Of a stretch of DNA of 64,000 nucleotides, positions 12,365-27,482 are shown in pieces (the stretch's first letter is position 1; every line of letters starts with the position of its first letter). The stretch is from positions 4,034,501 to 4,098,500 of the forward strand of contig JAYKKM010000196.1 in NCBI GenBank assembly GCA_035772405.1. Direction: 5' to 3'. The DNA is from Chrysogorgia sp. JL179-B06 (Eukaryota; Cnidaria; Anthozoa; Scleralcyonacea; Chrysogorgiidae). A program made the translations under genes and the position numbers. The notes under the pieces are model-generated. The model did not search any database and was not told the origin of the DNA. It saw only the letters and a list, made by a program, of their open reading frames with translations.

Positions 12365-15300
12365 GTTTGTGCGCACGTTTGATATTAGTCGTGTAATCTA
12401 GCTGAATGGAGTGAATGCTTTTTGTAGAAAAGTGGATTGCTGCGTAGGCTGGTATTTTAGGTTAGGTTATAGTAAAGCGAAAAGGTAGTGAACTGCCGAG
12501 ATTTTTAGCAATGAAACACTAACGTTTACTCTGATGAAGGGCTCCGCTCGAAACGTCAGTATTTCATTGGTTGAGCGTTTATACATACAGAACTATTAAA
12601 ATAGCAAATGCCAAATATATATATACGTAGCAAACGGTAGCATACAGACTATGAGACAGAGAGGACTAGATTATAGGATACGGGATACCCGTAAGTTACT
12701 TAAAATTACTTAAGTTACTTATAAACCTAATTACAGTACATTTCATTTTAAAATCAAATAACCAATACAAATATGATAGAAAAGTCTTAAGTGCTGACTT
12801 AAAACTACAGTAACAGAAACTACTTAATGAGGAAGTAAATATTTTAAAGTCAGGGAAGGGAGGAATCAGAGATCATTGGTGGATGATCGGGGATGAATGC
12901 TTTTTAGATCCCATCAAGGATGAAACAATGTTGGGCAATATACATTATTTCATACAGTGCTAACACTTAAATAAATACACAAATACAACATGCTAGAGTC
13001 AATTATAATCCCATACTTGAAAAATACAAAAGAAGAAAAGAATGTGTAAAGAGGGATGAAAAACATATTGAAATAATTATGAGGAATGGTAGAGAATAAG
13101 AGTTTAGTGAGCTGGGTATAAATTTATATAAAGAGACCACAAGAGTCTGTATATTTATTGTATAGAAACACCATGTGAATCTGCTAGCAGATTATTCATT
13201 AATCTGTAGGTTGCACCCGCAATGCGAGATTTCCGAACAACCAGTAGCTTTCCACAAAAGCAATTTTCATCTTCGACTGTAGAAGAAATTGAAAAATTAC
13301 TTCTTGTTTACACACATTTTTGTGTGAAACGTTTTTACCAACTTTTTCAGAACTCTGAAAGTGTAACATATATTTTGATGTTGTTGCAATATTTGTTGTT
13401 GTTATTTCTATTTTTTGAAAATAATAAACTGTTGTAACTTTCCTTAAAACAATATACCGGTATGTATGTAGTAATAACAATGTATAATGAATACAATATA
13501 TACTGTAATAAAACAATTATTGGATTCGGTTTTTGTGATATCTGGATAATCAAGGTCTTGGTAAGTGTTATCAGCCTTCAGCTTCAGCTTCGGCTAATAA
13601 CACTTACCTCGAACTTGATTATTCCAGATATCACAAAAACCTCATCCAATAATTGTTTAATTTTTGACCAAATTTGGCAAACATCAGAACAAAACCAACT
13701 TTTGACTGTATTTACTCACTATATACAATAGTTGCATTTGTTGAATAACAAAAGTGGTTGCAACTTGGAGCCCTGAATGCCACCTACTGTACTGTAGGGA
13801 CTAGGGATCTTGCCAAATTAACTTGAACTTCTCAAGTAATTTCTATTTAGAAATGGTTATTTATTTTCTTATGGTTGGAATCATGAATCATAATCTTTTT
13901 TTATAGTTATCTCTTGTAGCAGTGGTACAAGACTTCATGGATTGCATCATTTTTTTCCTAAAGAAATAACACAGTGTAAGGACTTGTTTTTTAAAATCCG
14001 CTTTCATTTAGCTCCCATGGATAATAATTTTACATTTTAGTAGTCTTGAATACAAAACCAAAAACCATCACAATGAACTGATAAAACTGATAGTCAATCT
14101 TGCATTACCGGTACTGAAATTATTGTGGATAGATATTAAAGCAAAAATTAAAATAAAGAATTAAAGTACAGTATAAATTCAATTAATCTTCATCTCTGTT
14201 GTATTTTATCAGATACATTCAGGTTTTGTCAGTTTGCCGTCCAAGTGACACTGACAAACCAGTCTCTTAAAATATTTTTAGTGGTTGACAGACTAACTGC
14301 CCTGAGTCTAAGAAGGGCCTCACCTGATGTATCTCTTGCAGTCCCTGGCTCGGCCTAAAAAATACATGTATATTAATTTGTAGGCTGATGCGGTACTGTA
14401 TATTGATATTTCTGTAATTACCGGTATTATTAAAATACCAAATATTCAATATTCTAATTCTCAGATACCGGAAATATAGAAACGTTCAATACTATTGGTT
14501 GTTGCACTACACCATTTTCGCATATTCATAGAAAAAACTTAAGCTGGACCTATTAAATGTATCAACTTTCAATTTTTTCTCACACAACAATAGATTTAAT
14601 GTAAACAATCGCCATTTAGCGCTATCCAAAAGGATGACTTATTTTGCAGAAGCCTTTCTATAAAAACAAGTGAGATATGTGAGAGAACAACAAATCGAAA
14701 ACAAAGGATGTTTTCTCAACTGTCAAAATGCTTTGAAATGGATTTGAATAGATCTCACACCTTGGACTTCATTTAAAATAATTGGTGGAGGATTCATTTG
14801 AAAGATTTTACTCTCACCAGTTTGCACGGAGGTACACTGTACTTGGCAATTCAAGCCAGCAGTGCACCATCAGAGCGACTTTTTAGCAAAGCTGGACAGA
14901 TTGTGACTCTGCAGCAAGCCCAACTGATTACCTGGCAAGGTGAATATGTTGGTGTTTCTCACAGAAAATTTATAATTATAAACTGGATGTTTAGAAAATT
15001 AGAAATAAAACAATGCTTAGACTTTTTCAGTCCATGGCCAGCATTGTGTGAACGTGTGCGACTGCTATTTAAAACATTTTGTGCTGGTTGACGACTAATT
15101 TACATCAAGTACTAAAAACTGTTTAAGTTTCGCGAAAATTTGATACTGTAGGTATCGATATTTGTATTTTTTCAATGGAGAATGCAAATTAATAGGCTGA
15201 TGCGGTAGGTGGTGCCATTTTACCATTGAATGATTTAGTATTGCACATTAGTAATTGACCGATAATCGGTATCGGGCCGATTTTTGCCTTATCGGTAGAC

Positions 15301-18300
15301 AATCGGAATCAGTAGAATTATCTGCATTATCCGATTGTGTGAAACCGATTGTCGCTAAACGCTCAACCTGAGTCTGCTTTTTTACGCAAATGATTTTTAA
15401 TGCAACATGTTGCCGCGACGAAATTAATGCGTGAAGTGTGCCATTTATGGACAGTTTTAACAAAATTTGGTTGCAGTAACATGTTACATTGAAAATGATC
15501 GTTAAAAAATCAAAATGTATGACGTCACCTATACCCGGGCGACTGACATCATGATGTCATTATAAAATCGGAATCATACAAATTGTTGCATGAATAATCA
15601 GTAATCGGTAATTTCCGATTGTGGCACTATCGGTCAATCACTATTGCACATGTACTGTAGGGTATACAGGTTTAATAATTAATAAATCATAAGGAATTAG
15701 GGATTCTTCAAGTTTGAAGTATTCAAGTTTGTCTATCAAGGGGAGAAGGCCAGGAATTAACTTCAAATAAAGAAAAACAACAACATACAGCAGTCATGAG
15801 TCATACATTCAAGTTGACTGCAGAATTATTGGTCACATACTGTTAATAATAATGGATTTATTAATCTATTTAAACAGTAGTTTCAATTTAATAGAATATA
15901 TATTACTTGTGTGGATCATATGTACAGTAGATTATATTATATACTTATTACATTTTTAAATTCTTAAATGGTGTTATTTCCCCATCAGTGACTGTTTTAG
16001 AACAGAAGTTGAAGATTAAAGAGACAGACAATGTTAAAGTGGAGGAAACAGACAATGTTCAAGCGGAGGAACTTCCAAGGTACTGAATGTACAATGGGCT
16101 TCAACTACATATCTCTAACTTTTTTTCAAAATGTAACTTTCAGTGATTAGTAAGATAGAGAATGATAATGTGTGGTGTTAGAATGAAGACAATTTTGTGA
16201 CCATGGCAACTTTCATTTCTGTTTTGAAGGGATAAGGAAAAAGCTTCTGATAGTTCTCAATCACATAATAACCTTTTTGCAACTAACAAACATTCTGGTT
16301 CTGAGGAAATAAACAAGACACATGAACACAGGGAAGGTTCAACATTAAACAAAGGGAGAGAAAGCAGGACATTTTACAACAGACATTTGCCTTCAAAGAA
16401 TCCAAGAAACTTTTCAAAAAGAAACTTTCAAAAAGGTAAACCAATGAGACGTGATCCCAGTGATGAAGGCCCAAGCTTATTGCAAAGGAGACCATTGAAA
16501 CCATCAAGTTGTAAGTCACGATCAGTTGTCCTATTAAGTACACATGACCACATGCATGCATAACTTATTAATTTCGCATACAAATAAATATAGCTTTGAG
16601 CAACGTATAGACTATGGTGATTGGTAATAACCTTAGAATGTTTTGAAACTGCTTAATAATATTTACATGTATAAACACATTTACCAATAATCTACGAATG
16701 GCGTAATGTTGGAGTAAAGGACGAGGAAAAAGAGATGAGTTCTTAGAAGAACTGTTTAAAGACGAGAAAATAATAGGCTTAAAAGAAAAGAGCACGATGC
16801 ATTTCGGCAGACAACTTATCTAGTGCTACATCTGCATACTAATCATTAAAATTTGACGGATATTTATAATAACTGGAGTGACTTACGTCATCACCGCGTG
16901 AGCGGGGATGACTAGCTAAAATAAAGACATATTGAAAACAAAATATTTTTGTTTGCATAAATCAGGATCTGAAAGTTTAATATAGACAGATTCCATTACC
17001 TTTAATTGAAAGGAAGAGCAGCATTTTGAAAGGATTCTAAAGTTACTGTCTAAATAGGTTCCAGCACATTGTTCGTTGGATAATAGATGCTTGCCGATGG
17101 ATGGGTCACAAGTACAGTAATAAATGAATTGGAACGGCATTGTCTCTTGGGCTGTTGACGTGATGGTTTGTTTTGTTGCGAATAACACTAGGCACATGTT
17201 GTTTGATTCTATCACTAAGCCTTTGGGTTGTTCTACCTACATCAACCTGCTTATACATTGCATTTGCAAAGCTGAACTGAACCTTTAGCAGCTACTATCA
17301 TTAGGTCAAAAAAGGCATCTTTCGAAATTGGAGGTGGTTGTAAATCAGAATCAATTAGAGAGTATCAATACAAATCTTAATAGTTTCATCCAATGGAATG
17401 TTCGTGAAGAGGCTAACAATATCAAACAAGCACATAGTTGGATTATGGATGTTTAAATTTAATTCCTTCATATTCTTGGCAAAATTAAATGAGTCTTTTA
17501 AAACGTGTGACGAATACTTATCAAGGACTGGTTTCAAAAGTTTTTTAGCCAAAGAACTTTCTTCACTATTGAAACCAGTCCTTGATAAGTATTCGTCACG
17601 CGTTTTAAAAGACTCATTTACTTTTGCCAAGAATTTGTAGGAATTAAATTTAAACATCCATAATCCAACAATGTGCTGATTTGATATTGTTAGACCAAAA
17701 ACCAGAACCAGCTGACAATTTCAAGTAATATAAAACGAAACATATTCCGAAGAATAAAGACATCCTGAGAACTCAAGATATGAGTGACGAGATTATTGAA
17801 AAGTGATATTATTACAAAATCATCAATAGACTAAGTGATTACAAAAACGTAGCCTAGGTCTATAATATACAGTATACTGATACATGAGGTGTGATGACAT
17901 CATCCACAAAGAAAAAGGAAACCTATTTATATTACAGATGTTAATTAATTACTTGTCATTGTGACCATAAGGTGTGACATTGTGATGACATGAAACAAAC
18001 TTATATCTAAATGAAAAATGAAAAATCTCATCTTTAACAACTATAAAATCCTTTACTCTAATAATTCCATTAACACCAATAAACTCTTAATTATAGAAGC
18101 TTTGCACATTAAGTTTAATAAACCTGACTTGAACTCTGGTCTTAAGGCTAGCAAAGAATTGACACTCTTTACTTAATTTCAATATTACACTTATCACTCA
18201 GTTTCCTCATGCTTTTCCTGTTTTTTTTTATGTCATCACAATGTCACACCTTATGGTCACAGTGACAAGTAATTAATTAACATCTGTAATATAAATAGGT

Positions 18301-21300
18301 TTCCTTTTTCTTCTTTGTGGATAATGTCATCACACCTTATGTATCAGTATACATAGACCTAGGCTACTAAAATCGAAATATCACTTTTCAATAATCTCAT
18401 CTTGTTATTGACTCATATCTTGAGTTCTCAGGATGTCTTTATTTTTCGGAATATGTTTTATTTTATATTATGATTTTGTTAGCCTCTTCACGAACATTCC
18501 ATTGGCGTAGCAATGGGATCTTACTCTGCAATATTACCCAGATGGTATAAACGTTATGTTGATGATACTTCTGCTCTGAAATTCACCTGTGAATTTGAAA
18601 TTGACAATCAACTTCCGTTTTTGGATGTTTTGGTCCATAAAGAGCATGGGTGTCTTCTGACCAGTGTGTACCGAAAATCTACTTTCACTGGACTTTATAC
18701 TCGTTTTGATTCTTTTAGCTCTAGACAACAGAAGGTGGCATTGGTTAAATACGTTATTGATCGTACTCGAAAGATATCCTCTGATAAATTTCTAGAAGGT
18801 GACCTTACTGATCTGAAATACATTTTCTTATCAAATGGTTATCCTGGACGATTATTAGATAAGATATTTAATCAACCAACTAAAGAGCCATTCATAGGGT
18901 CTCAAAAGTGTCCGGTTTATTTTAAGCTTCCGTGGATATGTAAAATCTCAGAGAATTTTGAGAAAGATATCAAACAAATCACGGAGAGCACTTTCTTCGA
19001 AAATGTATATTTTCAATGAGAGCTATTCTACCACCAACGCCTAAGGAATCTCTACCTGCTTTTTCTTCAAGCTATATTATTTATGAATTTAATTGCGAGT
19101 GCGGTTCTCGCTAAGTACAGTAGGTAGAACAACCCAAAGGTTTAGTGATAGAATCAAACAACATATGCCCAGTGTTATTCGCAACAAAACAAAACCATCA
19201 CGTCAACAGCCCAAGAGACAATGCCGTTCTGATTCATTTATTACTTGTGACTCACCCATCGGAATCCTATTGTGACAATAACTTTAGAATCCTTTCAAAA
19301 TACTGCTCTTCCTTTCAATTAAAGGTAATGGCATCTGTCTATATTAAACTTTCAGATCCTGATTTATGCAAACAAAAATATTTTGTTTTCAATATGTCTT
19401 TATTTTAGCTAGTCATCCCCGCTCACACGGCGATGACGTAAGTCACTTCAGTTATTATAAATATCCGTCAAATTTTAATGATTATAGTTAGCAGACGTAG
19501 CAGTTGATAAGTTGTCTGCCGAAATGCATCGTGCTCTTTTCTTTTAAGCCTATTATTTTCTCAAGTCTTTAAACAGTTCTTCTAAGAACTCATCTCTTTT
19601 TTCTCGTCCTTTACTCCAACATTACGCCATTGTTAGATTATTGGTAAATGTGTTTATATATAAGCAGTTTCAGAATGTTCTAAGGTTATTACAATCACCA
19701 TGGTATATACGTTGCTCAAAGCTATTTTTAAGTTTGTTACCACGACAAGTTCGTTGTTCTTTACAAATAAATGTAAGCATTTGTTTTAAAACTGCATTTT
19801 GTTCTATTTCTAGAACCCAGGGCTCGAAACTACCACTTGCAAAGTGGTTTAATCGTGGTTTAATTAATGTAAAATCAAACTATAATCATACAGAAAATCT
19901 CTTTTCCGGGGAGAAAAGGGTAATCTTCAAAAAATTTTTTTATTAAAAGCAGAATGTTATATTACCTGTAGACTACTCTGAAGTGTTTGCTGATACAACA
20001 GATGAGAGGGAAAATTTTACTGTAAATCCTCCTGATGTAGTAATTATAGATTCACTTGGGGAGATGTTTGATAAAGCTGTAAGTACTGTTAATTAAACTT
20101 ATCAAAGAGCTAATGTCTTGTACCTGTAGATATATACTTTTATTTGGTTTTATTGACTCAGCATATGTCCTACAGTTTCTCTTTAGCCTCAGGATTACAT
20201 GCGTGAAACTGTGTACTAGACAGTTGACAAATGATCCCTAATTACCTGCAACAGTATGCCAATTTAGAATGTAATTAATTAACACATAATTGAAAAATAA
20301 AGAGCCTACAATCATTGATAATTGTTAATTAACAAAAATTAGTTGGAACGCTTGAACGCAAATGCATTTTTCCCATGTAAATAAGGCAGATATCAACATA
20401 AAACTTTCACCCCCACTCCTCCAATTCAAGGGGTGTGTGGGGGGGGGGGGGGTGTAAAGCCTTTCAAATGTGGTTGTTCCAACAATTTTGACACTGAAGT
20501 AGCTCAAAATTCGTAAATGTAATGCCATAATAATTATTTTTATTTCATAATTCATAACATTTACGAATTTTGAGCTTGGCTCTTTATGTTTATTTTATGA
20601 TTAGGTTTTCCGCCCGGGTAACGATTGCCATGATTAATTAACACATGGCGAAAATTGTCAAGCTAAATATTACTCAGAATTATATGCACTGTATTAATAC
20701 ATGTACCTGTACTGTATATGTATATACTGTATATACCATTCATATAAGTTTATTTGAAGAAATTGAGCTCTAGAGTGGCGCTTATTCAAAGTCTCAAAGC
20801 AAAATTGAAAACCAATATTACTCATTTTAAACCAAATATAGTGGAAATTTATTCTTGTGTACAACAATATTCATATTTTATTCCATTCGGGAAGACAATA
20901 ACATTGACACTTTAACATAGGTTATGTTGTTGTCGTCGTCATTTTTAGAAATAAAAAACAGTAATATACAATATGTTTTAGCGCCATAAACGCCACCCTC
21001 AAAAAATTGCCGCATCAAAAAGTCTTAAAATTTAATAACTGCAGCTTCACTAATTCAAGTAAATATGGTATTGCTTTTAATTTTTAAAAATTCAGGTTGC
21101 CTATATTTTGCGTCAGCGGGTTGTGGGTGTCACTTGGGAAGGCAGCAAAGTTGGTCGATTTGGGAAGCTCTGTCTCATACAGGTAAACATTTCCATTGTT
21201 TCGTTTAGTTTCCAAATTCTTTACAAGTTGAGAGTGTCTTATTTTTTGTGATGAAATTTTGTGTCTACCTGTATTTCTTACTTATATTGGTGGCGGCATT

Positions 21301-24300
21301 TTGAAACAAGTTCCGATCTTTTGTTAAGTAAAGTTTGTTTATGGGCTTTCATGATATGGAGCTTCTCGTCGAGGCATAAATTACAGCGTTTCCCTCCACT
21401 TCTGTATGCTTTTGCGTGTTTTATCACTGACCAAGTGTTGAGATCACAGTATCCAAGCACGGAAACCATTAGGTATTTCTTTTATAAAATAATACAAGAG
21501 AACGAGCAGCAAAACTTAAGGAAATTTTTGGCGGGAAATTTCCGTGTTTGGATGGCTTGTTCCAAACACGAGTATTGACCCATCAGAGCCTGCGTAGCAT
21601 ACATGTTATTTTATAATCAATTTTACTTGTCCCTGATTGGTAGAGTAGGCAAATTATTAGGGGGGGGGGGGCGATTGTTCTATGACTCCTTCTTTGCACA
21701 CGTTCGAAATCCTCCGTTCGAATTGCAGTAGACCAAGTTCGAATTGCGGTAGACCACCCAACACCGGCGAGCAGTACTCAAGCAAAGGTCTAATTTTAGT
21801 TAGGTATGTGGTAAGGCCGACTTCAGCTGGCAGGCGAGCTGCCTGAGATTTTATACATGTATGGCGAGTCTAATGCAAATAAGCTTTTAAAAATGAAAAT
21901 TTCGACTTTTAAAACGGACCTAATAATATTTAAATCAATTTTACTTAATTCTGATTGGATGATAACAAGTTCCGCTGTAGTGCTGACAAACAACACCTTT
22001 TTCGCTCTCGTGGTCACATTTCGTATTGCGTAAAATTGATTGAAATACTATTAATAGGAAATAACATTAAGAAGAATTAATGAAAAATTGCACTTTGGCG
22101 AAATATTCATAATACCACTCATGCTAATCACCCGTGGTATTATGAATATTTTTCATTAGTTTTTAACGCAATTTTCTAATTCTTAATAAAGTAAATGGTT
22201 TGAATTACCTAGGAGTACACACCAACAATAGTCTTTCTCAAGACTACAACAACCTGGACGATCAACTTCACACATCTTTCTAATTCTTCTCGCACAGTGA
22301 TATTTGCTATATTAATTTTCCTGTATCTAATTCATTCGTTTTCTTTTCTTTTGTTTCTTGGTTCTAAAGATTGGCTGCAACAAATGTATTTATATTTTTG
22401 ATATGGTATTAATCGGTCGACGTGCGTTTGACTGTGGATTAGCTGACATAATGGACTCCGCAGACGTATTAAAGGTATCGGATGATACGTTCACCGTGTA
22501 AACAAATATGTAGCGATGTTCATTTAGCTCCCATACTGCGATGTTTTGATCACGTTGAGGTCTGTACGGAAAAATATTTGCCTGAGGTTTCAGAGGCTGT
22601 CGGAGGCCGTAGGCCGAAGGTCGTTTGTGAGACCACTGAGACACAAAACGGTAAATAACATTTCTCAAAGCATTAATAATTCATGTGAAAATTCAAAAGA
22701 AATCGATATTTAATCAGTGTTTAGAAATAAGAGGAAGATTACGGCCAAATTTCACTAACTTTAACCTCGATTTTCTCACAAAATATGGATTCGTTTGAGA
22801 AGCAAGTTCTAACATTTGTAATTGTTCATCCTCTGATGTCTAAATACGGACAAACCGGTTACAAAAACTCGGCTGCACCTCGTATTTTCAACCGACTTGT
22901 CCGTATTTAGAAGTCAGAGGAAGATACGCTTACTCGTGTTAGAACTATTACATCTAGTTAGAACTATTACATTTATTATACAGGTGAAAACTCGAGTTAC
23001 TTGAGTTCAGTAAAACTGCATTATTTGGATAAGGAAAGGGAAAAGATAAGTCAAGATTTTAAAATTACAACAAATTTTTTTTAGCATTTAGGATTTCGTG
23101 AGGTCAGATATCGCAAAAACCGTGCCTACACCCCATTATTTATAAACATTCTATATAAGACAAATAGTTGAAGAGTGAAATATTTCTTCGATTTGATCTT
23201 TCCTTTGATACTTTATACAGGTTTATGTTTTTAAAATGCTAATGAATGTGACATCAATTCCAAGGACTTTGACTTTAGTGACTATATTTTTTTGCAATAC
23301 ATATTTGGAACACTGGAAAAAACTGACTGTTTATTTGTATGTTAAAGGACATTGGCAACAGAAATTAAGTTTGTCTAATATGAAATAATTCGTAAAACGA
23401 TAGAGTAATGCACCTTTTACAACGTTTCCTTATTTTACTTCGTTTTTGAAATATTTCAGTTTGTTTGATTTGTAAATGAGATAGTCTCTGACGACAGGTG
23501 TTGGGTAAAGAATTTTCACACATTAGAATATTAGTTCCATCTTCAAGTTTGGAAAATAGCATTTCAGTCCAGCAAACATTTCAAGGTTTTCAGGAGGGCA
23601 TGTTCTGGACCTAAACGTTTTCGAGGGGGCATGCCCCTGGGCTCCCGGTGCCCGGCACTCACATGGTCCTGGGCAGAACCCAGCGAGGGTGAATGTTCCT
23701 AGGGTAATGGTCCTAGGGTGACCACAAGCGACGAAGTAGCAGATCCCAATCCCTACATCACCTGCGAGAGGACTTTGGGAAAATCGAACTGTCCGCCCTT
23801 CGTTTCAACCAATTGAAAGACAACATCTATACTTATTGAAATACGTTTCTTTGAAGTACCTTTTTTCTTTCTTTTTCACAATGTAGGTTATTCACAATTG
23901 TCGCCACTTCAGCGATGCTTTGAACCATCAATATGGGATCAGCCTTGTTAACGTTTTTGATACCCAGGTAAACAATTGGTAGATAGATGGATATAGATAG
24001 AAAACTTTATTTAAACATGCTGTCCCCGTCAACCGAAGCTGATTTGCACGAGGGGCGTGTGCAAAAGGAGTGTACATGTATATGTAGAAGAATAGTGATA
24101 AGAGCTATTTAAAAAATATAAGATATAGTATTAAATTAGTAACATAATCAACTAGTAGGTAATCTATTTACAGGTAAATCTATTTACTTTTTACTATCAA
24201 TGGGAGTAGCGATTTTCTTTTGAAAAGAAGAAAGGGATTTGCTTTCCCTAATTTCTTTTGGAATAGAATTCCAAAGGTATGCTCCATCATACATGAAACT

Positions 24301-27300
24301 ATTTTTCATATTATTAGTACGCGGTTTTGGTAAACAAAGACTACTTGAAATGTCCTGAAGGTTATAGTTTGTCATCTGACTTTTATAAGTAAAAGGATTA
24401 CTGAGTGGTTTGGGACCCATTTTATTTAATAGTTTATACATCATTTTTGCTTTAGCCTTCTTCCTTTCTGTTTTGAGTTGCTCCCAGCCTAATGCACGTA
24501 AAGCAATATAATGATCAATATCATATGTATAGCAAAAATATTCTTTACATGAACATAATTAAAATATACAGACTCGCGGAATGGCAGACTGGCCACCTTA
24601 ATAATCGGACATCCGATGGTTACTAATTTGATTTCCGTCAAGCGACTCAGAAAACGTTTCTTATGTAGAGATCTTTATGCACTTATCATCGACACCCCCC
24701 GGGATTTTGTTCAAATGGAGGGCACAATTTACTGTCAACATCAAGGTTACAGGCCCCTCCCCCAGGGAAAAGCAAATGTCACACTAATTAAAAGTTCTTT
24801 CGATCAAACTTTATTTTACTGTCTCAGCTTTTCAGAACTGTTTATATTCAAAGAACTTTTATAGAAAATTATAAAAAACAAAATTGTAACGCGAGTATTT
24901 CTCAACAAAAAATCAATATTTATATGTCTTTGGGAAAAACAAGACCCACTTTAAAAACACCAGCCAACAACTTGAAAAATATAATATAAAACATAAAATA
25001 ATGTCATCTTGAAAACCCAAAATACGAGTCAAAACAAGACGAATTAAATATAACTTTCATTTTCTGACATGTGAATATACATATACAAAGGTCCAGTTAC
25101 ATCATCGAAACGGAAAAAATCCTGTGATGAAAAATGTTACTCATATGTACATTAACTAACAGGCTTTGTCGACGGGTTTAAACTATGTGCTCTCAGCACT
25201 TACAAAACGATCTACCGCTGACCAATGACAACACAGGCTCAGGGTATATCCCGGGGTATACTATATCCCAGGGGTAGTTTGTTGTTTCTACCAAAACAAG
25301 TAATGTCCCTACCTCACGGACAAATAAAACAAACAAATCGCTTCAAAATCCCGCGTGCTCCCGGTGGTTTTCCCGGGGGGTGTCCCGTAGGTCGCCCCCC
25401 CCGGGAAAGCCGATGATAAGTGCATTAGTTTAAAGAACTTATTTGCACTCAATGACGTCAAAATTGAAAAGAAACCCCCGCTGGACGTCGAACTTGAGTC
25501 GTTGTGCAAACTCTAAGATGGTGGCGTCCATAAGCATAAAATACGAGAAGAAAACGTTATTTCTCGAGTACAAGAGCAGACACCGTAAAACTATTAACAT
25601 TTCTAAACATTAGATTTTATTTTTAATTTTATTTTAATCTTATTTTTTATCTGCCTTTTATCGGCGTCAGTTTTTATAATTCTTCAACAGTTAAAATACC
25701 GTTACATTTCAGGTTGCTGACGTGATTATTTATAGAAACGAGATGGATGGAATATTACCAAGGTAATACATAGGTTTAGAAATAGTTTGATGCTACTCTG
25801 GCATACAAAGTTTGAACGTAACTTTAAAAGTTACTGTCCATGGCCCAACGTTTTGACACTCCAATCTAGTGTCTTCATCAGGGGTGATCGTTGTAAGGTT
25901 AGGATCCCTATTTATACCCTCATAGAACCGATGATGACGTTATCTATTAACAAGATGCAAATACGTTTCTGGTAGTAAACCACCGTCGTCGCGATTCAAT
26001 GGGGCGTGGGCGCTATTGATATGCCAAGCCTCCAGACAACGTCTCTGACGGTACCGCGGATTAGTGGTAATAATTTTGGAACATAGTTATGAGATCAAAG
26101 AAGAACGCTTTCGTGAATAAACATTTGCTTACAGCGAATCAACACACACAAACATAGGTATAAGCACACACAAACACCAACGCCTACTAACGTGTTAATT
26201 TGATGGACAATTAAATAGGCTTTTCGGGTACTTTTCCAGTGGAAGAGCTATTTATTTTTTCCTTTTACTTCAATATTTTTGTAGACAAACGAGTAGTTTG
26301 ATTTCTTCTCTCTACGAATATCTTGATCTTTCTCCCGATGAGTATCATTTTCACAAAGTTCGCCAGAAACACACCAAGGTTGGTAATAGTCATTATTATT
26401 AACTAGATAGATCATATATCGCTTTTTAAATTCTCGCATAATGTCTCGCTTGTTTTATTTAACTATATTTTCTCGTCGTTGAATTTCTTTTTATTGTAGG
26501 ACGACGAATTTGTTTGGGAGAAGCGTCCCTTGCCTAAGGATTTAGTTGATGCTGCAGCTAAAGTATGTATTAACTTCTATATATATGGCATAATTTATAA
26601 ATTAGGTTTCATGTAACAGGCGATTTGATTGGCTAGTACCTTACCGTTATAGAATGACAGAAGTTTATCATCTTGTGTAATGTAACATGTTACAAGAACG
26701 TCTTTGACTTGCTTTTACCGTTGGATGTTGCTATTAGGGACTTTAAGATCTACGACGGCAACCTAAGATGGGGACGTCGTTCAAACAAAATAATCTTCAT
26801 GCAAAACAAAAGGAATGAATAATTTTTATTCCCAAGAGTAATTTCAACGCCGTCCTCGTTTTGTTTATAACGCCACTGAGAGCATTTTCACGTCTTCAGG
26901 ACGACGGTGACTCGTGGAGAGATGAGAGCTGTTTCTTAAGACTGACTTAAACACAGACACTACAATCGTTTTAGAAATATTGAAGCGTTTTGGAGATCAT
27001 AAAACAAGCTTTGAGTGTCAAAAACTCTAGTCAATCAACCTTGGTTTCATTCAAATGCTAAAATTTATATTTCTCTCACTGCCGTCGTCGTCCTACATGT
27101 GAGTATTGTGAAACAAAACTCCCGTTGGATATGTGCTATAGATATATGGTGATCACTAGAAAATATACTTTAAAATAAGGTTTCCGCGGAAAGACTGAAA
27201 ACTAGTTGTTCGAAGGTTATTAGGAAGGTTAGTACAAGGGTTAATATTAGGGTGAGGGTTGGTACATAAGGGTTTGATTTTGGGTTAGGGTTATTTTTCA

Positions 27301-27441
27301 AACCTTTATATACTAAACCTCGTTCTAATATTAACCCTTGTACTAACCTTCCTAATAACCTTCGAAGTTCGAACAACTAGTTTTCAGTCTTTCCGCGGAA
27401 ACCTTATTATTTTAAAGTATATATACGTTCTAGCGATCACC

Positions 27442-27482
<41 letters not shown>

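Larger units (their letters stand above)
16590..19725. mobile_element. Penelope-like inverted-repeat cluster in EXD1 intron 3
   Basis: The outer ends (TAGCTTTGAGCAACGTATA at 16591 and its complement ending at 19724) open a long inverted repeat. Left arm ~16590-17300 matches right arm ~19120-19725 in reverse. A second pair (17740-18010 with 18230-18480) and a third nested hairpin (17430-17690) lie inside. Each arm is an internally deleted Penelope copy. The cluster encodes reverse transcriptase pieces on both strands, a GIY-YIG remnant (VGRTTQRFSDRIKQH) and a shared 3' region. An intronic transcript across it could fold into long dsRNA. Confidence 0.85.

Noticed and set aside
14267..14449. piggyBac transposase remnant (minus strand)
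   Set aside because: Only a ten-residue resemblance (EIHQVRPFLD); no DDE motif or borders.
16283..16561. Minus-strand 92-codon ORF
   Set aside because: Antisense shadow of EXD1 exon 3.
20440..20452. G-run and similar homopolymers (also 21661, 50063) as regulatory G-quadruplexes
   Set aside because: Isolated homopolymers without the four-tract layout; more likely slippage or assembly weak points.
27230..27370. Telomere-like GGGTTAGGGTTA
   Set aside because: Only two imperfect units, within a fold-back MITE (27146-27443); not an interstitial telomere array.
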